64,000 bases of DNA from Bacteroidota bacterium (GCA_023399595.1 JAEWOR010000041.1:56123-120122), one strand, 5' to 3'. Positions 17,639 through 26,836 are shown, counted from the first letter of the stretch. A program made the numbers and translations. Notes: generated by a model not told the origin, from the sequence alone.

Positions 17639-18502
17639 CTATTTCTTTTGGAAATAATTATATAAAGGTCTGGAATAATCCTCGCCCGTTTTAAGGTTCA
17701 TAAAACTTGCAGATGAACTAGAAAAATCTTCTTCCAAAGCTTTTATTTTTTGTTTTTGAGCCTCGGCAAAAGTATATCTCCATCTTGCACTAGAAGTATT
17801 TACCCATATTTGTTTTTCAGTTTCTACATCTTCAAACATTGCATATCCCACATCTGGAATTTGATTGTCTTTTTCGTCATAAATTCGCATTCCTAAAAGT
17901 TGATGTTTTTTAGAAGCTACCCTCAACATTTTTACATCATAAGAATCTTCAAAATCTGAAAACATAAACACCAAAGATTTCCTTTTAAAAACACTCATCA
18001 TATAACCTAAAGCCGCATCAACATTAGAAACAGAAGGCACATAATCTGCAGTAAGAATCTGACTGATAATAGACAAAATATGTTTTCTCCCTTTCTGTGG
18101 TGGAATTACTTTGTACACTTTATCCGCATATAAAATAAGTCCCACTTTATCATTATTTCCCGCTGCTGAGAATCCCAAACTTGCAGCTACTTCCGCTACA
18201 TATTCCCTTTTCATCATATTTTGCGTTCCATAATCCATAGAAGCAGAAATATCCACCACCAACATCATGGTAAGCTCCCTTTCTTCTTCCATCACCTTTA
18301 CAAAAGGTTCTCGAAAACGCGCTGTTTTATTCCAATCAATTCGTCGTATTTCATCTCCAAACTGGTAAGGACGAACTTCAGAAAAAGTCATCCCCTGCCC
18401 TTTAAAAGCGCTGTGATATTGCCCCATAAGAGATGTTTCCGTTTTTTTACGAGTACGAATTTCTATCTGCTTAACTTTTTTTACAATATCTTTTATTTCC
18501 AT
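17639..18502 (-). CDS. DUF58-domain VWA-like protein of the Bat operon
   Basis: 287 residues from ATG 18502 (MEIKDIVKKVKQIEIRT). A further in-frame start at 18526 would add eight residues encoded by an intergenic 8-nt repeat and is rejected. The DUF58 signature GQGMTFSEVRPYQFGDEIRRIDWNKTAR lies near 38-66. It is followed by a VWA-like fold with VVDISASMDYG (DxSxS) near 82-92 and FMFSDFEDS near 175. There is no membrane segment, so it is cytoplasmic. DUF58 proteins work next to MoxR ATPases and are thought to be chaperone-linked adaptors in maturation of the VWA complex. Confidence 0.88.
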   Translation of the reverse strand: MEIKDIVKKVKQIEIRTRKKTETSLMGQYHSAFKGQGMTFSEVRPYQFGDEIRRIDWNKTARFREPFVKVMEEERELTMMLVVDISASMDYGTQNMMKREYVAEVAASLGFSAAGNNDKVGLILYADKVYKVIPPQKGRKHILSIISQILTADYVPSVSNVDAALGYMMSVFKRKSLVFMFSDFEDSYDVKMLRVASKKHQLLGMRIYDEKDNQIPDVGYAMFEDVETEKQIWVNTSSARWRYTFAEAQKQKIKALEEDFSSSSASFMNLKTGEDYSRPLYNYFQKK

Positions 18503-18515
18503 AAATTTAATCTCA

Positions 18516-18587
18516 CAATATAGCAATCTTACAATGTAACAATTGGTAAATTGGCAAACTGTTACATTGGTAAATTGTTACACTAAG
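18516..18587. repeat. 8-nt-period degenerate tandem repeat in the moxR-DUF58 spacer
   Basis: Nine units of 8 bp fill the whole spacer: CAATATAG, CAATCTTA, CAATGTAA, CAATTGGT, AAATTGGC, AAACTGTT, ACATTGGT, AAATTGTT, ACACTAAG. The period is strict although single bases vary. The array runs from 14 bp upstream of the DUF58 start to within 2 bp of the moxR stop codon. It resembles, in design, the 7-nt arrays at 49227-50269. Confidence 0.75.
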
Positions 18588-18588
18588 T

Positions 18589-19593
18589 TTAAGGTGCTTG
18601 AATTTTAGTAAGAATTCTATCTATAATTTCTTCGGTAGTAATTTCTTCAGCTTCAGCCTCGAAAGTAAGTCCAATTCTGTGTCTTAAAACATCTTTTGCA
18701 AGGTCTTTTACATCCTCAGGAATTACAAAAGCCCTGCCTTTTAAGAACGCATACGCTCTAGATGCAATGGCTAAATTAATGGAAGCCCTAGGTGAAGCTC
18801 CAAAACTAATATAGTTTTTAAGCTCGGACATTCCATAGTTTTCTGGATAACGGGTTGCAAAAACCATATCCAAAATATATTTTTCTATTTTCTCATCAAG
18901 ATAAATTTGATTGATAACTTTTTTAGCTTCCACCACTTGATCTAAAGAAATGACAGGGCGAATTTCTGGTTGATGTTGTGTTGCTACCATTCTCATCACA
19001 CTTCTTTCGTCTTCAAACTTAGGATAATCTACTTTACACTTCAGCATGAAACGATCGCTTTGCGCTTCAGGAAGCAAATAAGTTCCCTCCTGATCTATAG
19101 GGTTTTGAGTAGCCAAAACTAGGAAAGGTTTAGGAAGAGGCATTGTTTCGTCACCAATAGTCACTTGTTTTTCTTGCATCACCTCTAATAACGCGGATTG
19201 CACTTTTGCCGGAGCGCGGTTAATTTCATCCGCTAACACAAAATTCGCAAAAACAGGGCCTTTTTTTATGCTAAAATCATTATCTTTTATATTATACATC
19301 ATGGTTCCCACCACATCTGCTGGTAACAAATCTGGAGTAAACTGTATTCTTGAAAACTCCCCATGAACTGCTTCCGCAAGAGTTTTAATTGCTAAAGTTT
19401 TCGCCAAACCAGGAACCCCTTCTAACAGGACATGACCATTACCCAAAAGACCGACTAACAGACGATCCACCATATATTCCTGACCTATAATAACTTTATT
19501 GATTTCTTGTTTTAGAAGACTAAAAAAATAGTTTTGTTCTTTTATTTTTTCGGTAAGTTGACGAATATCTTCAGCTTGATAAGTTTCTGACAT
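18589..19593 (-). CDS. MoxR-family AAA+ ATPase
   Basis: 334 residues. Walker A is HVLLEGVPGLAKT near residues 54-66, Walker B is FVLADEINRAPAK near 120-132, and sensor 1 is LVLATQNPIDQEG near 157-169. The lid domain follows (ASPRASINLAIASRAYAF). MoxR ATPases act as chaperones that insert metals or assemble VWA-domain complexes. This is the first gene of a seven-gene minus-strand operon: moxR, DUF58, membrane protein, batA, batB, TPR protein, batD. The 249-bp region upstream is shared with the divergent DinB-like gene. No exact -7 box was found for moxR. Confidence 0.93.
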   Translation of the reverse strand: MSETYQAEDIRQLTEKIKEQNYFFSLLKQEINKVIIGQEYMVDRLLVGLLGNGHVLLEGVPGLAKTLAIKTLAEAVHGEFSRIQFTPDLLPADVVGTMMYNIKDNDFSIKKGPVFANFVLADEINRAPAKVQSALLEVMQEKQVTIGDETMPLPKPFLVLATQNPIDQEGTYLLPEAQSDRFMLKCKVDYPKFEDERSVMRMVATQHQPEIRPVISLDQVVEAKKVINQIYLDEKIEKYILDMVFATRYPENYGMSELKNYISFGASPRASINLAIASRAYAFLKGRAFVIPEDVKDLAKDVLRHRIGLTFEAEAEEITTEEIIDRILTKIQAP

Positions 19594-19791
19594 AATATAT
19601 ATAAAATAATCTGTAAATTTCTAATAAATACAAGGATTAATCAACACAACGGATGCCAATTTAACGTTAAAATTTGTTAAATATTTAAAGTTAAATTTTT
19701 GCAAAAACATATTGATAAAAGTAAAATTACGTATCGAATATAAAATTAGTCATAAAAAAAATAAAATTCGCTAAAAACCCAGAAGGATTAA

Positions 19792-19822
19792 TTGTCATTT
19801 TCAGTTTATTAAAGTATTTTTG
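19792..19822 (+). promoter_or_regulatory. Promoter of the DinB-like gene
   Basis: TTG at 19792-19794, a 20-bp spacer and TATTTTTG at 19815-19822 match the Bacteroidota consensus in full. Transcription should begin near 19829, about 14 nt before the start codon. Confidence 0.65.
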
Positions 19823-19842
19823 GAGATTAAAAATTTTGATAA

Positions 19843-20313
19843 ATGAATTATCATTTTCAAGCACACAAAGCGGTGAGGAAAAATCTTTTAAGTGTTTTAC
19901 AAAACATGGCGTTAGAAGACCTCTTGTACATTCCAGATGGTTTCAACAATAATATTTATTGGAATATTGCCCACACCGTTGCTACACAACAATTGTTGCA
20001 TTATTATTTAAGCGGAAATCCGTTCAGAATAGATAAATATTGGGTGGAAACTTATAAGAAAGGAACACTTCCCAATTTGGATGTTCAAGCTTCTGAAGCG
20101 GAAGATTTATCTTTTCTGCTCACAGAAACTTCCAAAATATTATTAAAGGATTATGATGCTGATTTTTTCACGGATTATACGCCTTATTCCACAAGTTTTG
20201 GACTAGATCTTAAGAGTATACAAGATGCTATTATTTTCAACAACATGCATGAAAGTTTGCATTACGGCTATATTTTAGCTCAGAAAAGAGCCATTTTAGG
20301 AGAAAAATATTAG
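19843..20313 (+). CDS. DinB-family protein
   Basis: 156 residues with the four-helix-bundle DinB/DfsB fold. The metal-ligand pattern is visible: a first His in NIYWNIAHTVATQQ near residue 47 and the paired histidines of NNMHESLHYGYILAQKR near 135-139. Family members include thiol-dependent S-transferases and bacillithiol transferases, but many are of unknown function. It is not DNA polymerase IV. The gene is 41 bp upstream of rlmB and probably shares its transcript. Confidence 0.85.
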   Translation: MNYHFQAHKAVRKNLLSVLQNMALEDLLYIPDGFNNNIYWNIAHTVATQQLLHYYLSGNPFRIDKYWVETYKKGTLPNLDVQASEAEDLSFLLTETSKILLKDYDADFFTDYTPYSTSFGLDLKSIQDAIIFNNMHESLHYGYILAQKRAILGEKY

Positions 20314-20354
20314 AATAACATTCTCCTTACTAACTAAAAAGAAAAATTTAAATT

Positions 20355-21110
20355 TTGATACAAGACAATAAAAAAGAAGATTTTATATTCGGACTTCGTC
20401 CAGTGATGGAAGCTATTGAAGCAGGAAAAACCGTAGATAAAGTTTTTCTTCAAAACGGTTTGCAAGGTCCTATAATTGCGGATCTAAAAAGGCTTTTAGC
20501 GAAATACAACCTTAGAGCTAATTATGTTCCTATTGAAAAACTGAATAGGTTTACGCGTAAAAATCATCAAGGTGTAGTTGCTTTTATTTCTGATATTCCT
20601 TTTCATAAAATTGAAGATGTTTTACCACAACTTTTCGAAGAAGGAAAAACACCATTTATTCTGATGTTGGACAGGCTTACAGATGTTAGAAATTTCGGAG
20701 CCATTAGTAGAACAGCAGAATGTGTGGGTGTGGACGCAATTATCATCCCCGAAAAAGGAGCAGCACCTATTAATTCGGATGCTATAAAAACTTCTGCAGG
20801 AGCTTTGTACAACGTAAAAATTTGTAAAGAGAAAAATTTAGCACATAGTGTAGATTTCTTGCAACAATCTGGTGTAAAAGTAGTTTCGGCAACAGAAAAA
20901 GCTCAAAAATTGGTTTATGATGAAAACTTCAAGGAACCAGTTTGTATTGTAATGGGGAATGAAGAAACGGGGATTTCTAAAGAAGTTCTTCACCATTCTG
21001 ATGAGAAAATAAAACTTCCTATTGAAGGAAAAACACAATCTTTAAACGTTTCTGTAGCTTGTGGAGCTATTCTTTATGAAGCGGTAAGACAAAGATTGTT
21101 AAATCAATAA
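20355..21110 (+). CDS. rlmB: 23S rRNA 2'-O-methyltransferase RlmB (TrmH/SpoU family)
   Basis: 251 residues from a TTG start at 20355. No ATG is available before the essential opening motif FIFGLRPVMEAIEAG, so TTG is preferred. Residues about 10-85 are the ribosomal-protein-L30e-like substrate-binding domain. Residues about 100-250 form the SPOUT methyltransferase with the trefoil-knot motifs LTDVRNFGAISRTAE, VMGNEETGIS and LPIEGKTQSLNVSVA. RlmB methylates the ribose of a conserved guanosine in 23S rRNA using S-adenosylmethionine. It follows the DinB-like gene closely. Confidence 0.9.
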   Translation: MIQDNKKEDFIFGLRPVMEAIEAGKTVDKVFLQNGLQGPIIADLKRLLAKYNLRANYVPIEKLNRFTRKNHQGVVAFISDIPFHKIEDVLPQLFEEGKTPFILMLDRLTDVRNFGAISRTAECVGVDAIIIPEKGAAPINSDAIKTSAGALYNVKICKEKNLAHSVDFLQQSGVKVVSATEKAQKLVYDENFKEPVCIVMGNEETGISKEVLHHSDEKIKLPIEGKTQSLNVSVACGAILYEAVRQRLLNQ

Positions 21111-21192
21111 TCTAAAATTTACATCAAAAATATCTTAGCCCAAAGGCCATTAATCATAAAGCAGAACACCTCTGCTCGTTAAAACAAAAAAA

Positions 21193-22239
21193 ATGAAAAA
21201 CATAGTTGCAGTAGCACTTATCGCAATAGCAATGGTTTCTTGTAAAAAAGAAACTGCAAAAGTTACCAAAGTAGATCCTAAAACAGGTAAAACCGTTACT
21301 GTAGAAGTTCCTGCAGATTCTGTAAAACAAATTGTTGAAAACCCAGCAATTAAAGATTCTTTAGGCGCTTTTACTCAAAGTTTTAAATTAGAAAAAGGAA
21401 AAACTTACCCACTTACCACTTACCAAAGAGATGTAAAAACCCTTACTGATCCTCAAGGAAAATCGGTAAGCGGAACCAGCGAATCTACAGACGAAATGTC
21501 TTTTACGGTGAACGATGTTAAAGGGGATATTTATGATATGTCCATTAACCTTATCAGCAAAAGAAGTTCTCAAACTGCTGAAGGAAAAACCATTTCTGTT
21601 GATACTAAGCAAGCTGCTCCAAAAGAAGATCAACTGAAACTTATTTGGAACATCAACAAAGCTTTGGTAGGAAATAAACTAAGTATGAAAATGGACAGTA
21701 AAGGAAATGTAATTTCTATTACTGGATTTGAGCCTATTTATACAAAGATCAACACCGCTTTAAGCAGTATTATAAAAGATTCTAAAGAAAGAGCTGGAAT
21801 TATTTCTGGTTTAAAACAATCTTTTAACGAAGCTATTTTAAAAGATCAGTTCAATAAAAACTTGGTTATTCTTCCTAAAAAAGGAGTGAAAATTGGTGAA
21901 AAATGGGTTACTTCTGAAAACGCATCACCTGATGGAAGCGTAAAAGTAAATTCTAATTACCAACTAAAAAGTGTAGGAAACGGAATGGTGGAAATTGGCG
22001 TTACTGGAGGAATTCCAAAAAAATCTGACAAAGCTACTAAAGACGGTATCACCCATTCTTTAAGCAACGAACTTACCCAAACTGGAAACATTAAATTTGA
22101 CCAAAACACAGGTTGGATTCATCATCAAAATATCTCTGTAGTCACCACACAAATTGAAACCATTTCAGACGGAAAACAGTCGCAATCTATGAAATCTGTT
22201 TCCAATTCATCTGTAATGGTGAATCCTGCTAACAAATAA
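21193..22239 (+). CDS. Lipoprotein of unknown function (DUF6263-like)
   Basis: 348 residues. The lipoprotein signal is clear: MKNIVAVALIAIAMVSCKKE with the lipobox Cys at residue 17. The mature part is Lys/Ser/Thr-rich, begins with a short repeat-like segment (KVTKVDPKTGKTVTVEVPA), and contains a conserved-looking core with long beta-strand segments (YDMSINLISKRSSQTAEGK; KIGEKWVTSENASPDG). I associate it with the DUF6263 group of Bacteroidota lipoproteins, whose function is unknown. It is followed 20 bp later by a DUF4834 gene. Confidence 0.7.
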   Translation: MKNIVAVALIAIAMVSCKKETAKVTKVDPKTGKTVTVEVPADSVKQIVENPAIKDSLGAFTQSFKLEKGKTYPLTTYQRDVKTLTDPQGKSVSGTSESTDEMSFTVNDVKGDIYDMSINLISKRSSQTAEGKTISVDTKQAAPKEDQLKLIWNINKALVGNKLSMKMDSKGNVISITGFEPIYTKINTALSSIIKDSKERAGIISGLKQSFNEAILKDQFNKNLVILPKKGVKIGEKWVTSENASPDGSVKVNSNYQLKSVGNGMVEIGVTGGIPKKSDKATKDGITHSLSNELTQTGNIKFDQNTGWIHHQNISVVTTQIETISDGKQSQSMKSVSNSSVMVNPANK

Positions 22240-22259
22240 TAAATTCAACAAGCCGTCTT

Positions 22260-22478
22260 ATGAAATATTTATTGGAGTTCATTCTTGCCACAATCATTAT
22301 TTTCTTTGTTTGGAACATTTTAAAAAGGATTTTCTTTAAATCTTTCTATAAATTTCCTACTCAAAATAGAAATGAACAAAACAAAAAGAACGACAAAAAA
22401 GTTAATCAAAAGATTAATTGGGATGCTGAAACAATAGATTACGAAGAAGTAAAAGAGGATAAAAAAGAAAAGAAGTAA
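22260..22478 (+). CDS. DUF4834-family small membrane protein
   Basis: 72 residues: one membrane helix at about 3-25 (YLLEFILATIIIFFVWNILKRIF) and a very charged cytoplasmic tail rich in Lys, Asn, Glu and Asp, ending INWDAETIDYEEVKEDKKEKK. The pattern of helix, basic stretch and the WDAETIDYEE segment is that of DUF4834. Members are usually found next to YfhO-family genes in Flavobacteriia, as here, 88 bp upstream. Function is unknown. Confidence 0.75.
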   Translation: MKYLLEFILATIIIFFVWNILKRIFFKSFYKFPTQNRNEQNKKNDKKVNQKINWDAETIDYEEVKEDKKEKK

Positions 22479-22566
22479 TCTATTGAAAATTTGTTTCAAA
22501 ATTGTACACTAAAAACTTTCATTATTTGATATTGAAAAGTTTTTAAAAGCAAAAAAAATAAAAACT

Positions 22567-25098
22567 ATGTTAAAAAAAGGGAATTCGTTAGTTTTCATTA
22601 TAGGAAGTTTGGTACTGTTTATCATCTTAGGTTTTGTGTACGCAAGCCCCGTGCTTACAGACAAACAACTCTTTCAGCACGATATCATCCAGTATAAAGG
22701 TGGTGCAAAAGAGCTTTTAGACTATCGTGCAGCCGAAGGTAAAGAAACCTACTGGAGCGATTCTATGTTTGGAGGAATGCCAACTTACCAAATGGGATCT
22801 CAGTTTAGAGGAGACATTATAAAACATGTGGATAATGTTTTAATGTTTTTTCCAAAACCTGTTAACTATATTTTCCTTTTATTTTCAGGCTTTTTTTTAT
22901 TAGGCTTGGTAGCTGTTCGAAACTGGAAATATGCGCTTTTAGGAGCAACTTTCTTCGGACTTTCCACCTATTTTTATATTATTATTTCTGCGGGACACAA
23001 CGGTAAAGTGCATACTATTGCGTATTTCGCCCCTTTATTAGCGGGTATTCTTTTGGTTTATATCAGAAAAAAATACCTCTTAGGTTTTGTTGTAACTACT
23101 CTATTTATGGGATTACAAGTTGCAGCAAACCACGTTCAAATGACGTATTATTTATTTATAGCGTTAGGATTTTTATTGAGTTCTGAAATTATTCGTGTTA
23201 TTCAAAAGAAAACACCTCTTAAACATTTCTTAATTTCTTCTGGAATTATTGCTGCTTCTTTTATTATCGGAATTGGCATGAATTCACAGAGAATTATGGC
23301 GAATGCAGAATATGTAAAAGAAACCGTTCGTGGAAAACAAATTTTAAATAACGACACACATACCGCAGGAAAATCTGGAATGGATAAAGAAAGTATGTTG
23401 ATGTGGAGTTACGGAAAACTAGAAACCCTAAACTTGTTTATTCCAAGATTAATGGGAGGTGGAAGCCAAGAACCTCAAGGCAAAGTAATGATGAGCCATA
23501 TCCAAGAAATGGTGCAGGAAAATGTGTCTTCTCAAGAGGAAATGGATAGGATTTCTAAAGGTTTTAACGGTCTTACTTATTGGGGAGACCAACCTGGTAC
23601 TTCTGGTCCAGCTTATCAAGGAGCTGTGGTTTGTTTCTTAGTATTATTAGGTTTTTTCTTTGCCCCAAAAAAATACAGATATTGGATTTTAGGAGCTTCA
23701 ATACTTACCATTATGTTGGCTTGGGGAAGCAACTTTATGCCATTGTCTGATTTCTTTATAGATTTTGTTCCTTTTTACAGTAAATTCCGTGCACCCTCTT
23801 CAATTTTAGTGGTGGTAGAATTATTATTCCCTTTAATTGCAATTATAGGATTGTACAGATTTTTTACCGATGAAAAACTAACGGAAGAATACAAAAAGAA
23901 AATCCTAATGTATGTAGGAGGTGGAACATTAGCTTTCACGCTTATTTTACTTATTTTTGCTAAACCACTTTTAGGTTTTTACACTCCGAACGAAAAAACG
24001 TATTTACCCCCTTATATTCTAGATTATTTAATAGATGAAAGGTATTCTATGTTTAGAATTGATGCCTTAAAAACATTAATTTATATCGGAATTGTTTTTG
24101 GGGTTTTATGGTTTTCTTTAAAGCAAAAAATCAATGTAAATATTGCGCTTATCATTATCGGTTTGGTGAGTTTATTTGATTTATGGTCTGTAAACAAAAG
24201 ATATTTAAACGATGATAATTTTGTAGACAAAGCCATTGCAGAAAATCCTTTCCAGACAGAAACATCTGATCTTTTGGTTGAAAAAATTGAGACAAATCCT
24301 AATTTACAATCTATCGCAGGAAGCGTAAATGTTAATAAAACTTTGGAAACCATTGCAGAGAAAGACAAAACCCATTATAGAATTTTCAATAATATTCTGG
24401 GGACATTTAATGAAACCAATACTTCTTATTTCAAATCTTCTATTGGAGGCTATCACGCCGTAAAATTGAGAAGATATGATGATGTTATTAATGAATATTT
24501 CCAAGTTTTAGATTCTGTAAAACTACCTAATGTTCTCAATTTATTGAACACAAAATATATGGTCGTGGGCGGACCAGAACAACCACAAGTAATGCCTAAC
24601 CCACAAGCCAACGGAAATGCATGGTTTGTAGATAAAGTTCAGTTTGTGAACAGTCCAAACGAGGAAATAAAAGCTATTGGAACTATTGACAGCAAAAAAG
24701 TGGCTGTTGTAGCTAGTGAAGATAAATCTTACTTCCAAAATAAGCCTATGCAAGCTGATTCTTCAGCATTTATAAAGCTTACGAAATACCAAGCCAATGA
24801 AATTGAGTTTAAATCTCAGTCCAAAACACCGCAACTGGCGGTTTTCTCAGAGATTTATTATCCTCATGGTTGGAAGTTGTCTATTGACGGAAAAGAAGTC
24901 CCTTATATAAAAGCCGATTATTTATTGCGTGCAGTTCATGTACCAGCAGGAGCCCATGATATTAAAATGGTTTTTGAACCAGAAGTTATCAAAAAAGGAA
25001 AGTTTGTCTCAATGTTGGCCTTCGGATTATTTATTATCCTAAGTTTAGGAGGAGCTTATTTTTGGTTTAAAAAGAACAAAGTCTCTAGTTCTGAATAG
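22567..25098 (+). CDS. YfhO-family multispan membrane protein
   Basis: 843 residues with about 12-13 hydrophobic segments through residue 550, a large extracytoplasmic domain of about 250 residues (including LNLLNTKYMVVGGP near 660 and YPHGWKLSIDGKEVPYIKAD near 770), and one closing helix near 815-835. The layout is that of GT-C-fold YfhO proteins. In Gram-positives these glycosylate lipoteichoic acid; in Bacteroidota the acceptor is unknown. The motif QHDIIQYKGGAKELLDYRAA near the N-terminus is typical of the family. It is followed 12 bp later by a glycosyltransferase, so both probably act on one envelope glycan. Confidence 0.87.
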   Translation: MLKKGNSLVFIIGSLVLFIILGFVYASPVLTDKQLFQHDIIQYKGGAKELLDYRAAEGKETYWSDSMFGGMPTYQMGSQFRGDIIKHVDNVLMFFPKPVNYIFLLFSGFFLLGLVAVRNWKYALLGATFFGLSTYFYIIISAGHNGKVHTIAYFAPLLAGILLVYIRKKYLLGFVVTTLFMGLQVAANHVQMTYYLFIALGFLLSSEIIRVIQKKTPLKHFLISSGIIAASFIIGIGMNSQRIMANAEYVKETVRGKQILNNDTHTAGKSGMDKESMLMWSYGKLETLNLFIPRLMGGGSQEPQGKVMMSHIQEMVQENVSSQEEMDRISKGFNGLTYWGDQPGTSGPAYQGAVVCFLVLLGFFFAPKKYRYWILGASILTIMLAWGSNFMPLSDFFIDFVPFYSKFRAPSSILVVVELLFPLIAIIGLYRFFTDEKLTEEYKKKILMYVGGGTLAFTLILLIFAKPLLGFYTPNEKTYLPPYILDYLIDERYSMFRIDALKTLIYIGIVFGVLWFSLKQKINVNIALIIIGLVSLFDLWSVNKRYLNDDNFVDKAIAENPFQTETSDLLVEKIETNPNLQSIAGSVNVNKTLETIAEKDKTHYRIFNNILGTFNETNTSYFKSSIGGYHAVKLRRYDDVINEYFQVLDSVKLPNVLNLLNTKYMVVGGPEQPQVMPNPQANGNAWFVDKVQFVNSPNEEIKAIGTIDSKKVAVVASEDKSYFQNKPMQADSSAFIKLTKYQANEIEFKSQSKTPQLAVFSEIYYPHGWKLSIDGKEVPYIKADYLLRAVHVPAGAHDIKMVFEPEVIKKGKFVSMLAFGLFIILSLGGAYFWFKKNKVSSSE

Positions 25099-25110
25099 AA
25101 GCTTAAGACA

Positions 25111-26394
25111 ATGAAAGAGAAGAAAATATTAATCATCACTTATTATTGGCCACCAGCAGGAGGACCAGGAGTTCAGCGTTGGTTAAAATTCACTAAATAT
25201 TTACCAGAATTTGGGTGGAAACCTAGCGTTTATATTCCAGAAAATCCCAGCTACCCTATTATTGATAAAACTTTAGAAAAAGATGTTCCTAAAGATTTAG
25301 AAATTATAAAAAATAAAATTTGGGAACCTTATCAATTAGCTGAAAAACTTAATAAAAGCAATAAAAAATTTAAAGCCGGACAGTTTGATGTTGGGAAATC
25401 TCAAAGCTGGAAATCTAAACTTTCCATTTGGGTAAGAGGAAATTTTTTCATTCCCGATGCAAGAGTTTTTTGGGTAAAACCTTCAATTTCTTTTTTATCA
25501 AAATATTTACAAGAAAATCATTTTGATGCTTTTGTAACCACAGGTCCTCCCCATTCTTTACATTTAATTGGATTAGGATTAAAAAAAGAATTCCCAAAAC
25601 TAAAATGGATTGCTGATTTCCGTGATCCATGGACAGAAATTTCTTATTACAAACATTTAAAACTGACTAAATCTTCGGATAAAAAACATAGAGAATTAGA
25701 AGAAAAAGTTTTTAAAAATGCCGACATCACCTTAGCTACAAGCTATACCGATGCAGAAAATTTCAAGAAAAAAGGAGCTAATGCCATTTGTATCACCAAT
25801 GGTTTTGATGAAGATGATAAAACACAAAATACAAATTCCAAAACCGAACAATTTACTTTAAGCTATATTGGCGTTTTAGAGCAGCTTAGAAACCCTAAAA
25901 TCCTTTGGGAAGTATTGAATGAATTGGTGGATGAAAATGAAGGTTTCAAGCGAGATTTCAGCTTAAAATTTGCAGGAAGAGTGGACGACCAAATTTTTGA
26001 TGCACTTCAGAATTCTTCTTTCAAAAATAGCATCACGAATTTGGGATATATTTCTCATGATAAAGCTTTGCAAGAGATGTCCAAATCTGATATTTTACTC
26101 ATCACCAATTTCCCCGAGGAATCTTCAAAAGGAATTATTCCAGGAAAAATTTTCGAGTATTTAGCTACAGGAAAACAAATCCTTTCTTTTGGCCCTCCAG
26201 AAGCGGATGTTGCTACAATTTTAGACAAAACAAAGGCTGGTCAACATTTTACTTATCATCAAAAAAATGAGGTGAAAAACTACCTATTAAACGCTTATGA
26301 AAACTGGAAATCAGAAAAGCATTTTCAGGAAATCTCTAATATTGAAGAATTCTCTAGAAGAAATTTAACACAAACCCTCAGTAAAGTTTTATAA
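25111..26394 (+). CDS. Glycosyltransferase, GT4-like
   Basis: 427 residues of GT-B type. The N-terminal Rossmann half opens with YYWPPAGGPGVQRWLKF (about 9-25), a common start of flavobacterial GT4-like enzymes. The C-terminal half has the donor-binding region (LGYISHDKALQEMSKSDILL ... GIIPGKIFEYLATGKQIL, about 310-360) with the conserved Glu of the E-x-L-A segment. It is cytoplasmic or membrane-associated. It is 12 bp downstream of the yfhO gene. The sugar and acceptor are not identifiable. Confidence 0.85.
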   Translation: MKEKKILIITYYWPPAGGPGVQRWLKFTKYLPEFGWKPSVYIPENPSYPIIDKTLEKDVPKDLEIIKNKIWEPYQLAEKLNKSNKKFKAGQFDVGKSQSWKSKLSIWVRGNFFIPDARVFWVKPSISFLSKYLQENHFDAFVTTGPPHSLHLIGLGLKKEFPKLKWIADFRDPWTEISYYKHLKLTKSSDKKHRELEEKVFKNADITLATSYTDAENFKKKGANAICITNGFDEDDKTQNTNSKTEQFTLSYIGVLEQLRNPKILWEVLNELVDENEGFKRDFSLKFAGRVDDQIFDALQNSSFKNSITNLGYISHDKALQEMSKSDILLITNFPEESSKGIIPGKIFEYLATGKQILSFGPPEADVATILDKTKAGQHFTYHQKNEVKNYLLNAYENWKSEKHFQEISNIEEFSRRNLTQTLSKVL

Positions 26395-26619
26395 TTAAAA
26401 ACTCATTCATTGGGTTTGAATCTCTATATTGCCATTCAAAATTTGATTAATTTGAACGATAATCACCTTCCCATCGGTTTACTTCCTTATTAAATTTTTC
26501 TTTTTCTAAAAACCATAAAGCTTTTATCTGCTTCTTTTATTTTTTGGTTCATTAATACAATTTCTTGTAAATTCTAAAAAGAGTATTAAATATAAAATAA
26601 GATAAATATAAAAACAAAA

Positions 26620-26641
26620 AACCACCCTAAAAAGAGTGGTT
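26620..26641 (-). terminator. Terminator of the distal tRNA-Phe
   Basis: On the minus strand AACCACTC, six loop bases and GGGTGGTT form a stem followed by TTTTGTTTTTA. It begins 5 bp after the tRNA 3' end at 26646. The region between this point and the glycosyltransferase stop at 26394 (about 225 bp) shows no gene or repeat. Confidence 0.7.
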
Positions 26642-26645
26642 TAAG

Positions 26646-26718
26646 TGGTTTCTCCAGGAATCGAACCAGGGACACATGGATTTTCAATCCATTGCTCTAC
26701 CAACTGAGCTAAGAAACC
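26646..26718 (-). tRNA. tRNA-Phe (GAA), copy 2
   Basis: 73-nt cloverleaf on the minus strand. The acceptor stem GGTTTCT pairs with AGAAACC plus discriminator A; the D arm is GCTC-AGTTGGTA-GAGC; the anticodon arm is ATGGATTGAAAATCCAT with anticodon GAA; the T arm is CCTGG-TTCGATT-CCTGG. CCA is not encoded. It is identical in all 73 bases to the copy at 26764-26836. Confidence 0.95.
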
Positions 26719-26734
26719 TATTGATTTAAAAAAC

Positions 26735-26754
26735 AAGCCCCATTGAAGGGGCTT
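26735..26754 (-). terminator. Terminator between the two tRNA-Phe genes
   Basis: AAGCCCC, six loop bases and GGGGCTT form a stem; on the minus strand it is followed by GTTTTTTAAA. The proximal tRNA therefore has its own terminator. Confidence 0.7.
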
Positions 26755-26763
26755 TGAAATTTG

Positions 26764-26836
26764 TGGTTTCTCCAGGAATCGAACCAGGGACACATGGATT
26801 TTCAATCCATTGCTCTACCAACTGAGCTAAGAAACC
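26764..26836 (-). tRNA. tRNA-Phe (GAA), copy 1
   Basis: 73-nt cloverleaf identical to the copy at 26646-26718, with anticodon GAA and no encoded CCA. It is the first transcribed of the pair, 45 bp from the second. The 97 bp between it and the olsF stop codon contain no other feature. Confidence 0.95.

Noticed and set aside
18503..18526. Upstream start for the DUF58 protein (extra MLYCEIKF)
   Set aside because: The extra codons fall partly in an 8-nt intergenic repeat and are not part of the domain; the ATG at 18502 begins the conserved helix.
19843..20313. DNA polymerase IV (dinB)
   Set aside because: The name DinB here refers to the four-helix metal-binding family; the 156-residue protein has no polymerase motifs.
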